Positions 1 to 5,426 of a DNA stretch of 5,426 nucleotides are shown here, piece after piece. Source of the stretch: Candidatus Omnitrophota bacterium (GTDB lineage Bacteria; Omnitrophota; Gorgyraeia; 2-02-FULL-51-18; JAGOUK01); contig JADGBA010000017.1 in assembly GCA_015231685.1 (NCBI GenBank), positions 7,036 through 12,461 on the forward strand, written 5' to 3'. A program made the position numbers and the translations under genes. Position 1 is the first letter of the stretch, and each line of letters begins with the position of its first letter. The notes beneath the pieces are model-generated. The model searched no databases. It was not told the DNA's origin and saw only the letters and a list, made by a program, of their open reading frames with translations.

Positions 1-1302
1 GTGGAATACCTGACCCGCGTTGAGGGTCACGGCAATATCGTCGTCAATGTGAAGGACAGTAGGCTCGAAGAATGCCGTCTGGATATTGTGGAGTCCCCGA
101 GATTTTTTGAGGGGATGCTCCGCGGCCGTTCGATCTTTGAGGCGCAGCACATCACTTCGCGCATTTGCGGGATCTGCTCCTGCGGACACACGCTGGCCTC
201 CATTCAGGCCGCGGAGAACGCGATCGGATTCAAACCCTCGCCGCAGACGGTGGCGCTCCGGAAGTTTCTGCTTCACATGGAAACCCTGGACAGCCACATT
301 CTCCACATCTATCTCCTGGTGGCGCCGGATCTTCTCGGAGTGAAGAGTTTTGTGCCTCTTATCGAGACACACAACGAGGTGGTGCGGCGGGCGCTTCGGA
401 TGAAGAAGACCTGCAATGATGTTTGTGATGTTCTGGTCGGAAGACACGTGCATCCGATTTCGTGCATCGTGGGCGGTTTCACGAAGCTTCCGTCCGAAGC
501 GGACCTGGACAAGATGCTCGAGTACCTGCGGCTCTTCGAGGCGGATATGGAGCCGACACTGGAGCTTTGCAAGACGCTCAAGTTCCCGGATTTTGAACGT
601 TCCACCGAATATGTGGGGCTGGTGAACGATTCCAAGGAGTACCCCTTCTACGAGGGCGACATCGGCACGACCGACGGTGTGCGCAAGAAGAAAGAGGAAT
701 ACCGGACCATCACCAACGAATTCATCGTGCCGCATTCCTCCGCCAAACACGCCAAGTGCAGCCGTGAATCCTACATGGTGGGCGCCCTGGCGCGGGTGAA
801 CCTCAATTATTCGAAGCTTCTGCCCAAGGCCAAAGCCGTGGCGGATCTTCTGGGGATGAAGCCCATCGTCACCAACACCTACCTGAACACCGCAGCGCAG
901 CTTGTGGAGTGCGTGCACTGTCTGGAGGACTCGATCCGTATTCTGGAAGAGTTCAAGAGCAAAGGTGTGAATCAGGAAGAGCGCGTGGTTGTGGGTCTGA
1001 ATGAGAAAGGTCCCATACCCGTCAAGGCCGGACGCGGGGTAGGCGCGGTGGAAGTGCCCCGAGGGATTCTCTTCCACGATTATCAGGTGGACGACAAAGG
1101 TAAGATCATCGAAGCCAACTGCATTATTCCGACGTCGCAAAACGTCAATAATATCGAGCAGGACATGAAAAAACTGGTCCCGGAGATTCTGGATCTTAAG
1201 GACGAGGAGATCACGCTGCGGCTTGAGATGCTGGTGCGCGCGTACGATCCATGCATTTCCTGTTCGGCGCATTTTTTGGATGTCAAATTCATCAACCGCT
1301 GA
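1..1302 (+). CDS. [NiFe] hydrogenase large (catalytic) subunit, group 3-like; 5' end probably cut by window
   Basis: This is the catalytic subunit that holds the Ni-Fe(CN)2CO centre and splits or forms H2. Both nickel-binding motifs are present: RICGICSCGH near the N-terminus (Cys56, Cys59, His63) and DPCISCSAH at the C-terminus (Cys418, Cys421, His424). The N-terminal TRVEGHG block and the internal GGFTKLP and SAKH...YMVGALAR blocks resemble, from memory, group 3b soluble hydrogenases (HyhL type) more than MvhA; the subgroup is not proven. After His424 a nine-residue tail (FLDVKFINR) follows, as expected for a precursor cleaved during maturation. The frame is open at base 1 with GTG, but family members usually have several residues before TRVEGHG, so the true start may lie upstream. 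Its 3' end overlaps the processing protease gene. A small subunit is not in the window and is presumably upstream. Confidence 0.95.
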   Translation: MEYLTRVEGHGNIVVNVKDSRLEECRLDIVESPRFFEGMLRGRSIFEAQHITSRICGICSCGHTLASIQAAENAIGFKPSPQTVALRKFLLHMETLDSHILHIYLLVAPDLLGVKSFVPLIETHNEVVRRALRMKKTCNDVCDVLVGRHVHPISCIVGGFTKLPSEADLDKMLEYLRLFEADMEPTLELCKTLKFPDFERSTEYVGLVNDSKEYPFYEGDIGTTDGVRKKKEEYRTITNEFIVPHSSAKHAKCSRESYMVGALARVNLNYSKLLPKAKAVADLLGMKPIVTNTYLNTAAQLVECVHCLEDSIRILEEFKSKGVNQEERVVVGLNEKGPIPVKAGRGVGAVEVPRGILFHDYQVDDKGKIIEANCIIPTSQNVNNIEQDMKKLVPEILDLKDEEITLRLEMLVRAYDPCISCSAHFLDVKFINR

Positions 1303-1756
1303 TCTGGGCCTGAACCTGGGTTCGCCCCGGGCGGACCTGATCCTGACAGCCGGTAATGTGTGGAGACGTGATGACGGGGCGGGCCCTTACGTTGCTTCGC
1401 GGCTGCGCGCGCTTGGGAGCCGGGCGGTTGTGGATGCCGGTGAGCGCCCGGAAGACATCATGGATGAAGTGGTCGCGCGACATCCCCGCCATGTGATTCT
1501 GGTGGATGCGGCGGATTTCGGCTCCTTTCCCGGCGATATTCGCGCCATTCCCGAAGAGGCGCTCCCCGAAACTTCCTTAAGTACCCACCGGATTCCGTTA
1601 AGTGTGGTCGCGCGGCTTTTTCAGAAGGACACGGGATGCAAGTTGACCTTTGTCGGAATCCAGTGCGGGGATATCTCTATGGGCGAGGGGTTAACCGAAG
1701 AAGTGCGCCTGGCTTGTGAACGGTTGGCGGCTTTTCTGCGAAACGGAACCGGATAA
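1280..1756 (+). CDS. Hydrogenase maturation protease, HycI/HybD family
   Basis: This endopeptidase removes the C-terminal tail of the hydrogenase large subunit after nickel insertion. The 158-residue product is close to E. coli HycI (156). Visible family signatures are GNVWRRDDGAGP (residues 25-36), ILVDAADFG (73-81), LSTHRIP (100-106) and FVGIQ. The expected metal-sensing ligands align with HycI Asp16, Asp62 and His90 as Asp32, Asp76 and His103. The ATG at 1280 is chosen because it puts the GN motif at a family-like distance from the N-terminus; a longer reading from ATG 1223 would add 19 residues that are only a shadow of the hydrogenase frame. No convincing Shine-Dalgarno precedes 1280, so translation is probably coupled to the upstream gene, which it overlaps by 23 nt. 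The likely substrate is the adjacent large subunit, with cleavage after His424 (inference). Confidence 0.93.
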   Translation: MSNSSTADLGLNLGSPRADLILTAGNVWRRDDGAGPYVASRLRALGSRAVVDAGERPEDIMDEVVARHPRHVILVDAADFGSFPGDIRAIPEEALPETSLSTHRIPLSVVARLFQKDTGCKLTFVGIQCGDISMGEGLTEEVRLACERLAAFLRNGTG

Positions 1757-3063
1757 TGTGCTACGCCATTCCAGGCAAAATCAAATCCATTGAAGGCCGT
1801 ACCGTCACTGTCGATTACTTCGGTGAGGAACGCAGGGCCCTGAACGAAATCCAGAATCTCACCGTGGGAGATTATATCTATGCTCAGGGCGGGTATGTCG
1901 TCCAGCGGATCGCGCCGGATGATGCCCGAGAAATTCTCGATGTCTGGAAGGAGACCTTCTTTGATCTTCAGGACGTCGATGTGCGGCTCTCGAGGATCGA
2001 CTTGGACCGCTCAAACCTGTCTTCCAAGACGGGGCTTATTCTGGATCTGGCTCTGGAAGGGCGGACACCCAAGAAGGAGGCGCTGGAATATCTTCTGGGT
2101 CTTGAGAACGAGGCAGAGCGGAACTACCTTTACAAGAGCGCGAATTTTTTGAGGCAAAAGCACTTGAAGAACTCCTGCTGTGTGCATGGAATTCTGGAAA
2201 TCTCGAACTTTTGCCGGCACGGCTGTCATTATTGCGGTATTTCGGCGCACAACAAGGGTGTGGAGCGCTACAGGATGAGCCGGGAGGAAATTATTGAAGC
2301 GGTCACCGAAGCGGTTGAGACTTATGGCTTCAAGGCGCTTGTCCTTCAAAGCGGCGAAGACCCCGGCTATTCTGTGCAGGAACTCTGTGACATTGTGCGG
2401 GAGATCCGGACGCGGTTCGGGGTTCTGATCTGTGTGAGTTTTGGGGAGGTGGGACTTGCGGGGCTTAAGGAGCTTTATGATGCCGGCGCCCGTGGACTCC
2501 TGATGCGGTTCGAAACTTCCAATGCGGAACTGTATGCATCGATGCATCCGGGGCAGACCCTGGCGACGCGTCTCGAGCATTTGCGTGAGGCGGCGCGCCT
2601 GGGGTATTTGATCTTTACGGGCGGGTTGATCGGTCTGCCGGGTCAGACCCGAAAGGATCTGGTGGAGGATTTGCTTCTGGCGCGCGAGCTCGGAGCCGAG
2701 ATGTTCAGTTACGGCCCCTTTTTGCCGCACCCGGATACACCGTTGGGAGCTCATCCGGCTGTCAGCGAGGCTGAGGTGCTGAATTTGCTTGCCGTCGCGC
2801 GGTTGGTTGATCCGACAAACGCGAAGATTCTGATCACAACCGCTTTTGAGACTTTAAGCTCCAACGCGCGGCGTCTCGGGCTTCTGGCCGGGGCGAATTC
2901 TGTGATGCTGAACGTGACCCCGGTCCGTTACCGTCAAAATTACGCGCTTTATCCCAACAGGCATTACCGGAGCGAAGACATTCAGAATCAAATTGAAGAG
3001 ACAATCGAGCTTCTCGGGTCCCTGGGCCGCGCGCCTACGGACCTGAGTGTTAAGGCCGGTTGA
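1756..3063 (+). CDS. HypC-like chaperone domain fused to HydE-like radical SAM maturase
   Basis: Two domains are read in one uninterrupted frame. Residues 1-75 look like HypC/HybG: the start MCYAIPGKI gives the iron-binding Cys2, followed by the small beta-barrel pattern ending GDYIYAQGGYVVQRI and a DDAREIL helix. Gln44 sits where HypC proteins have the conserved His of the VHxGF motif. Residues about 85-435 match HydE of the biotin synthase-like radical SAM group: CxxxCxxC at Cys153, Cys157 and Cys160, YRMSREEI, LQSGEDP (197-203), GLPGQT, GPFLPHPDTPL and the C-terminal TPVRYRQNYALYP. The cysteines that bind the second cluster in Thermotoga HydE have no equivalents, since there is no Cys after about residue 226. 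HydE is known from [FeFe] H-cluster assembly, HypC from [NiFe] maturation. The start overlaps the protease stop by 1 nt (TAATG). A role in maturing the neighbouring [NiFe] enzyme is inferred from position. The domain calls are firm; the substrate is unknown. Confidence 0.9.
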   Translation: MCYAIPGKIKSIEGRTVTVDYFGEERRALNEIQNLTVGDYIYAQGGYVVQRIAPDDAREILDVWKETFFDLQDVDVRLSRIDLDRSNLSSKTGLILDLALEGRTPKKEALEYLLGLENEAERNYLYKSANFLRQKHLKNSCCVHGILEISNFCRHGCHYCGISAHNKGVERYRMSREEIIEAVTEAVETYGFKALVLQSGEDPGYSVQELCDIVREIRTRFGVLICVSFGEVGLAGLKELYDAGARGLLMRFETSNAELYASMHPGQTLATRLEHLREAARLGYLIFTGGLIGLPGQTRKDLVEDLLLARELGAEMFSYGPFLPHPDTPLGAHPAVSEAEVLNLLAVARLVDPTNAKILITTAFETLSSNARRLGLLAGANSVMLNVTPVRYRQNYALYPNRHYRSEDIQNQIEETIELLGSLGRAPTDLSVKAG

Positions 3064-3100
3064 GGTAAAATAGCAGACCAAATCATACAAAGCCAAATAG

Positions 3101-3106
3101 AGGAGG
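3101..3106 (+). promoter_or_regulatory. Ribosome binding site of the rubredoxin gene
   Basis: A perfect AGGAGG lies 4 nt before the ATG at 3111, in an A-rich 47-bp gap after the HypC-HydE gene. It is the strongest Shine-Dalgarno in the window and suggests independent, efficient translation of the small rubredoxin, unlike the coupled hydrogenase genes upstream. The gap shows no convincing terminator or promoter. Confidence 0.75.
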
Positions 3107-3110
3107 CTCT

Positions 3111-3254
3111 ATGCAAAAGTACCGTTGTGTCGTTTGTGGTTATATCTATGATCCCGCAGAAAACAACAATCAGTCTTTTGAGAATTTGCCGGACGATTAT
3201 GTCTGCCCCGAATGCGGTGTAGACAAATCCCAGTTCGAGCCGGTCGAAGATTAA
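3111..3254 (+). CDS. Rubredoxin, short-loop type
   Basis: This 47-residue one-electron carrier has a single Fe(Cys)4 site. The two knuckles are [11 protein letters not shown] (Cys6, Cys9) and [14 protein letters not shown] (Cys32, Cys35), with the aromatic and LPDDYVCP features of classical rubredoxins. Common rubredoxins have about 52-54 residues; this one is shorter in the loop between YDPAE and SFENLPDD, much like the 45-residue Desulfovibrio desulfuricans protein, which also begins MQKY. It acts in the cytoplasm and is the natural electron donor candidate for the flavodiiron protein encoded 63 bp downstream, which has no rubredoxin domain of its own. The start follows a perfect AGGAGG. 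Confidence 0.96.
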   Translation: MQKYRCVVCGYIYDPAENNNQSFENLPDDYVCPECGVDKSQFEPVED

Positions 3255-3265
3255 ACGCCGGGAGC

Positions 3266-3286
3266 GGGCGATGACGGGAACCGCCC
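3266..3286 (+). other. Weak GC-rich hairpin between rubredoxin and flavodiiron genes
   Basis: GGGCG at 3266-3270 can pair with CGCCC at 3282-3286 around an 11-nt loop, 11 bp after the rubredoxin stop. No T-run follows, so it is not a convincing intrinsic terminator. It could stabilise or process the rubredoxin part of the message, or be chance in a GC-rich gap. Confidence 0.2.
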
Positions 3287-3305
3287 CCGAAGGTCAATCG
3301 CGATC

Positions 3306-3313
3306 AAGAGGAG
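3306..3313 (+). promoter_or_regulatory. Ribosome binding site of the flavodiiron gene
   Basis: AAGAGGAG ends 4 nt before the ATG at 3318 and supports that start. The spacing resembles that of the rubredoxin gene. Confidence 0.65.
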
Positions 3314-3317
3314 CGTT

Positions 3318-4481
3318 ATGAATCAAGGAACACACTGGGTCGGTTATATCGACTGGGACTTGCGTAATTTCCATGGTTACGCCACGCCGACGGGATCTAC
3401 GTACAACGCGTATCTCCTGGAGGACGAGCAGCCCACGCTCATCGATACGGTCAAGAACCTCGGGGCTGATGCGATGATTCGGGAGATTCGCCGTGTGATG
3501 GATCCAGCCCGGATTCGGTACATTGTGTCCAACCACACTGAGATGGATCACTCCGGGGCCATCGATGAAGTCCTGGCTCTCGCGCCCAAAGCCGAGGTGA
3601 TCTGTTCGCCTAAAGGGGAGGAGGGGCTGAAGCGGCATTTCAAAAAAAATTGGCGCTTCCGTGTTGTTGCCGATGGGGAAGAGATCAAAATCGGCCGCAG
3701 GACGCTCAAGTTCGTCCATATGCCGATGGTGCATTGGCCGGATTCCATGGCCACGTACTGCATGGAAGACAAAACCCTCTTTTCCAACGATGCGTTTGGT
3801 CAGCACATGGCTACACATGAGCGCTATGCGGATGAGGTGGGGCCCGACCGGGTGATGCACGAGGCCGCCAAATATTACGCCAATATCGTTCTGCCTTATG
3901 GCGCCCAAGTTCAAAGGGTGCTGGCCGCCTTGAAGGGGGTTGCCTTGGAACTTATCTGTCCGTCTCATGGTTTGATGTGGAGACGTGAGGAGGATATCAG
4001 GGCGATTCTGTCGGCCTACTCGGACTGGTCGGCCTACAAGACTGAACCGCGCGCGTTGATTGTGTATGACACGATGTGGAAGAGCACGCGGCAACTCGCT
4101 GAAGGTCTCTACAAGGCTCTGGGATCGGCGGGGATTAACGTTAAGATCGTTAATTTACAGTTGACCGGCCGGTCGGAGATTATGGCGGATGTTCTTCTTT
4201 CGAGGTTTCTATTTGTGGGATCCTCGATTCTTAATAATAGGATGCTGCCGACGGTGGCCGGTTTTATGACGTACCTTGCGGGGCTTAAACCCAAGAGCCG
4301 CTGGGGAGCGACCTTCGGCTCATACGGATGGTCCAGGATCGGATTTCAGGGGTTGGAGACTTTGCTTAATGATTCGGGTGTGGAGACGCTGACAGCCCCG
4401 AGGTACATTCAATATATTCCTGAAGCTGAGGACCTTGACTCTTGGTCTGAATGGGTGGCTGCGGTTCAAAGGAAGTTTTAA
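3318..4481 (+). CDS. Flavodiiron protein (A-type flavoprotein, FprA family), O2/NO reductase
   Basis: This 387-residue cytoplasmic enzyme reduces O2 to water or NO to N2O with electrons usually delivered by rubredoxin. The N-terminal beta-lactamase-like domain (about 1-240) carries the complete diiron ligand pattern: HTEMDH with His73, Glu75, Asp77 and His78, then His139 in MVHWPD, Asp158 in SNDAFG and His217 in PSHGLMW. The C-terminal flavodoxin-like domain (about 244-387) shows the FMN phosphate loop YDTMWKST (250-257), a second loop near VGSSILNNRMLP and a third near FGSYGWSR. Length and architecture match class A proteins with no C-terminal extension. The separate rubredoxin gene just upstream is the likely redox partner. 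Whether O2 or NO is the main substrate cannot be read from the sequence. Confidence 0.96.
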   Translation: MNQGTHWVGYIDWDLRNFHGYATPTGSTYNAYLLEDEQPTLIDTVKNLGADAMIREIRRVMDPARIRYIVSNHTEMDHSGAIDEVLALAPKAEVICSPKGEEGLKRHFKKNWRFRVVADGEEIKIGRRTLKFVHMPMVHWPDSMATYCMEDKTLFSNDAFGQHMATHERYADEVGPDRVMHEAAKYYANIVLPYGAQVQRVLAALKGVALELICPSHGLMWRREEDIRAILSAYSDWSAYKTEPRALIVYDTMWKSTRQLAEGLYKALGSAGINVKIVNLQLTGRSEIMADVLLSRFLFVGSSILNNRMLPTVAGFMTYLAGLKPKSRWGATFGSYGWSRIGFQGLETLLNDSGVETLTAPRYIQYIPEAEDLDSWSEWVAAVQRKF

Positions 4482-4486
4482 TTGTC

Positions 4487-4491
4487 TGAGG
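4487..4491 (+). promoter_or_regulatory. Ribosome binding site deciding the start of the PNPOx-like gene
   Basis: TGAGG lies 8 nt before ATG 4500 and only 2 nt before ATG 4494, favouring 4500. A competing AAAGGAAG at 4468-4475, inside the end of the flavodiiron gene, is well placed for a TTG start at 4482. The two readings differ by six residues and neither is excluded. Confidence 0.4.
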
Positions 4492-4499
4492 TTATGGAT

Positions 4500-5006
4500 A
4501 TGGGGAATGAATCACAGAATTCCAAAAAGTGTTGTTTTCTTCCTGAAAAGGTCATTCATTTTTTTGAAAAGCAGCACACCGTGATCGTGTCGACGCTCGA
4601 TGCGGACGGAGGCATACATACCTCCGCCAAAGGCATCGTGCGTATCGAGCCTCAGGGGCGTGTGTGTGTGGTGGATGTCTACAAACAACGAACCTACCAG
4701 AATCTCTTGAGAAACCCCACCGTGGCGCTGACCGCCATTGATGATCACAGTTTTGTCGGCTATTGCCTCAAGGGCACGGCTCTCATCAAAGAGAAGGGCG
4801 AGCTCGATGACCACATTTTCAAGAAGTGGGAATCCCGGATTATAAGCCGCATTTCCACGCGGGTGATCAAGAATTTGCAGAATGAGAAAAAAACAGCGGC
4901 CCATCCGGAAATGCAGCTTCCCGATGTGGAGCACGCGATTCAGGTCAACATCCATGAGATCGTTGATCTGGCCCCCCAACCGTTAAAAAACGAGGTCTCC
5001 TCATGA
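4500..5006 (+). CDS. PNPOx-like split beta-barrel flavin-binding protein
   Basis: The 168-residue protein resembles the pyridoxamine 5'-phosphate oxidase-like FMN-binding split-barrel superfamily. Visible features are the strand HTVIVSTLDADGGIHTSAKG (26-45), then VCVVDVYKQRTYQNLLRNPTV (55-75), typical of the residues that contact flavin phosphate and pack the barrel, then VALTAIDDHSFVGYCLKGTA (75-94) and a charged helical C-terminus. The family contains oxidases, flavin reductases, heme-binding proteins and F420 proteins, so neither cofactor nor substrate can be assigned. A KKCC motif near the N-terminus is not a family hallmark. The gene follows the flavodiiron gene directly and its stop overlaps the next start (ATGA), so it is part of the same operon. 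A role in flavin-linked redox or oxygen defence is inferred from position only. Possible starts are TTG 4482, ATG 4494 and ATG 4500. Confidence 0.8.
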   Translation: MGNESQNSKKCCFLPEKVIHFFEKQHTVIVSTLDADGGIHTSAKGIVRIEPQGRVCVVDVYKQRTYQNLLRNPTVALTAIDDHSFVGYCLKGTALIKEKGELDDHIFKKWESRIISRISTRVIKNLQNEKKTAAHPEMQLPDVEHAIQVNIHEIVDLAPQPLKNEVSS

Positions 5007-5426
5007 CGCTTGCGCCGCATCTCGAGGCCCGTGCTCTCGCGGCCCAAAAAAGCGAGGTGACGGAACATTTTATCTACAGGGGGCTTTCCCTGATGGCGGG
5101 GAAGTCCCCTAATCGGGAGCTTTTGTCCAAAATTGCAGCGGACGAACTGCGGCATTCCGAATTCTGGTCGCGGTTGACCGGTAAGAAGGTGGGGGAGGAC
5201 CGGCTGAAGGTCTTTTGGTATTTGCTTCTGGCAAAGCTTCTGGGAATCACCTTTGCGGCCAAGTTGATGGAGCGGGGTGAGACGCTGGCCGGTAAGGCCT
5301 ACGAAGAGTTGAAGGATGTCCATCCGGATGTTCTCGCGATTATTGAGGATGAGCAGCCCCACGAGAAGGGGCTTCTGGAGATGACTGATGAAGAGCGCCT
5401 TCTAGATGTGCGTTCCATGGTTCTGG
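5003..5426 (+). CDS. Ferritin-like (rubrerythrin-type) domain protein, probably fused to a VIT1/CCC1 iron transporter; 3' end beyond window
   Basis: The frame opens at ATG 5003, overlaps the previous stop (ATGA), has GAGG 7 nt upstream, and stays open for 141 codons to the window end. The visible part is a four-helix ferritin-like domain with diiron-type ligands: Glu18 or Glu21 in helix 1, Glu48-x-x-His51 (DELRH), Glu90 or Glu93 in helix 3, and Glu117-x-x-His120 (EDEQPHEKG). The last residues, LLDVRSMVL, look like the beginning of the first membrane helix region of VIT1/CCC1 iron/manganese transporters, which often follows such a domain, as in membrane-bound ferritin (MbfA)-like proteins. The expected role is sensing or oxidising Fe2+ and moving it across the membrane, limiting Fenton chemistry. 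The ferritin-like call is strong; the transporter part is inferred from the junction because it lies outside the window. Confidence 0.82.
   Translation, partial: MTLAPHLEARALAAQKSEVTEHFIYRGLSLMAGKSPNRELLSKIAADELRHSEFWSRLTGKKVGEDRLKVFWYLLLAKLLGITFAAKLMERGETLAGKAYEELKDVHPDVLAIIEDEQPHEKGLLEMTDEERLLDVRSMVL
5078..5110 (+). other. Long potential RNA hairpin inside the start of the ferritin-like gene
   Basis: Bases 5078-5090 can pair with 5098-5110 over 13 base pairs (11 Watson-Crick, 2 G-U) around the 7-nt loop TGATGGC. It sits about 75 nt after the start codon, in codons 26-36. The pairing is visible directly; any regulatory role is unproven and it may result from GC-rich codons. Confidence 0.35.

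Noticed and set aside
1223..1279. Upstream ATG start for the protease, adding 19 residues
   Set aside because: The extension is a shadow of the hydrogenase L2 region, and the ATG at 1280 gives a family-like length and N-terminus.
1358..1370. Repeated string TGTGGAGACGTGA, seen again near 3975 in the flavodiiron gene
   Set aside because: Both copies encode unrelated Trp-Arg-Arg stretches in different proteins; there is no flanking similarity, so it is coincidence.
2011..2754. 247-codon open frame on the minus strand
   Set aside because: It lies entirely inside the HypC-HydE gene, shows no recognisable domain, and is explained by the codon bias of the plus-strand gene.
3060..3089. Possible promoter (TTGAGG with a weak CATACA-like -10) before the rubredoxin gene
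   Set aside because: The -10 match is poor and spacing must be stretched; the gap is too short to judge against background.
3294..4094. 266-codon open frame on the minus strand
   Set aside because: It mirrors the flavodiiron coding region, whose full ligand set makes the plus strand the real gene; the antisense product has no recognisable motif.
4134..4154. 7-bp inverted repeat ATTAACG/CGTTAAT containing the palindrome TTAACGTTAA
   Set aside because: It lies deep in the flavodoxin domain of the flavodiiron gene, far from any start, and encodes ordinary residues; chance is likely.
4607..4626. Perfect 6-bp inverted repeat CGGAGG/CCTCCG with an 8-nt loop
   Set aside because: It is within the PNPOx-like coding region, has no T-run and has a length common by chance.

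Overview
The window is a compact, single-strand (+) gene cluster of moderately high GC. It comes from what looks like an anaerobic or micro-aerotolerant bacterium or archaeon. The gene content (cytoplasmic-type [NiFe] hydrogenase, a HydE-type radical SAM protein, rubredoxin, flavodiiron protein, ferritin-like iron transporter) is typical of strict anaerobes that must survive transient oxygen. The sequence alone does not fix the phylum.

Positions 1-3063 form a hydrogenase block. It holds the catalytic large subunit of a group 3-like [NiFe] hydrogenase (probably missing a few N-terminal codons at the window edge), then its HycI-type C-terminal processing protease. Third is an unusual 435-residue protein that joins an N-terminal HypC-like chaperone domain to a full HydE-like radical SAM domain. 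The three genes overlap (23 nt, then 1 nt), which points to one translationally coupled transcript. The small subunit and any electron-transfer subunits are presumably upstream, outside the window.

Positions 3064-5426 form an oxygen/iron defence block. It holds a short-loop rubredoxin (3111-3254), a flavodiiron protein with a complete diiron ligand set (3318-4481), a PNPOx-like split-barrel flavoprotein (about 4500-5006) and the 5' part of a gene for a ferritin-like diiron domain that appears to lead into a VIT1/CCC1 iron transporter (5003 to beyond 5426). Rubredoxin and flavodiiron protein are an established electron-transfer pair for reducing O2 or NO. The last gene would sequester or export iron. 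No transposon, RNA gene, CRISPR array or clear terminator is seen. The longest gaps are 47 and 63 bp, so there is no long non-coding stretch.

The most noteworthy item is the HypC-HydE fusion inside a [NiFe] hydrogenase operon. HypC carries the Fe(CN)2CO unit for [NiFe] enzymes, while HydE acts in [FeFe] H-cluster assembly, and the HypC part has Gln where the family has a conserved His. This suggests a variant maturation protein joining two normally separate organometallic pathways, but that is an inference.
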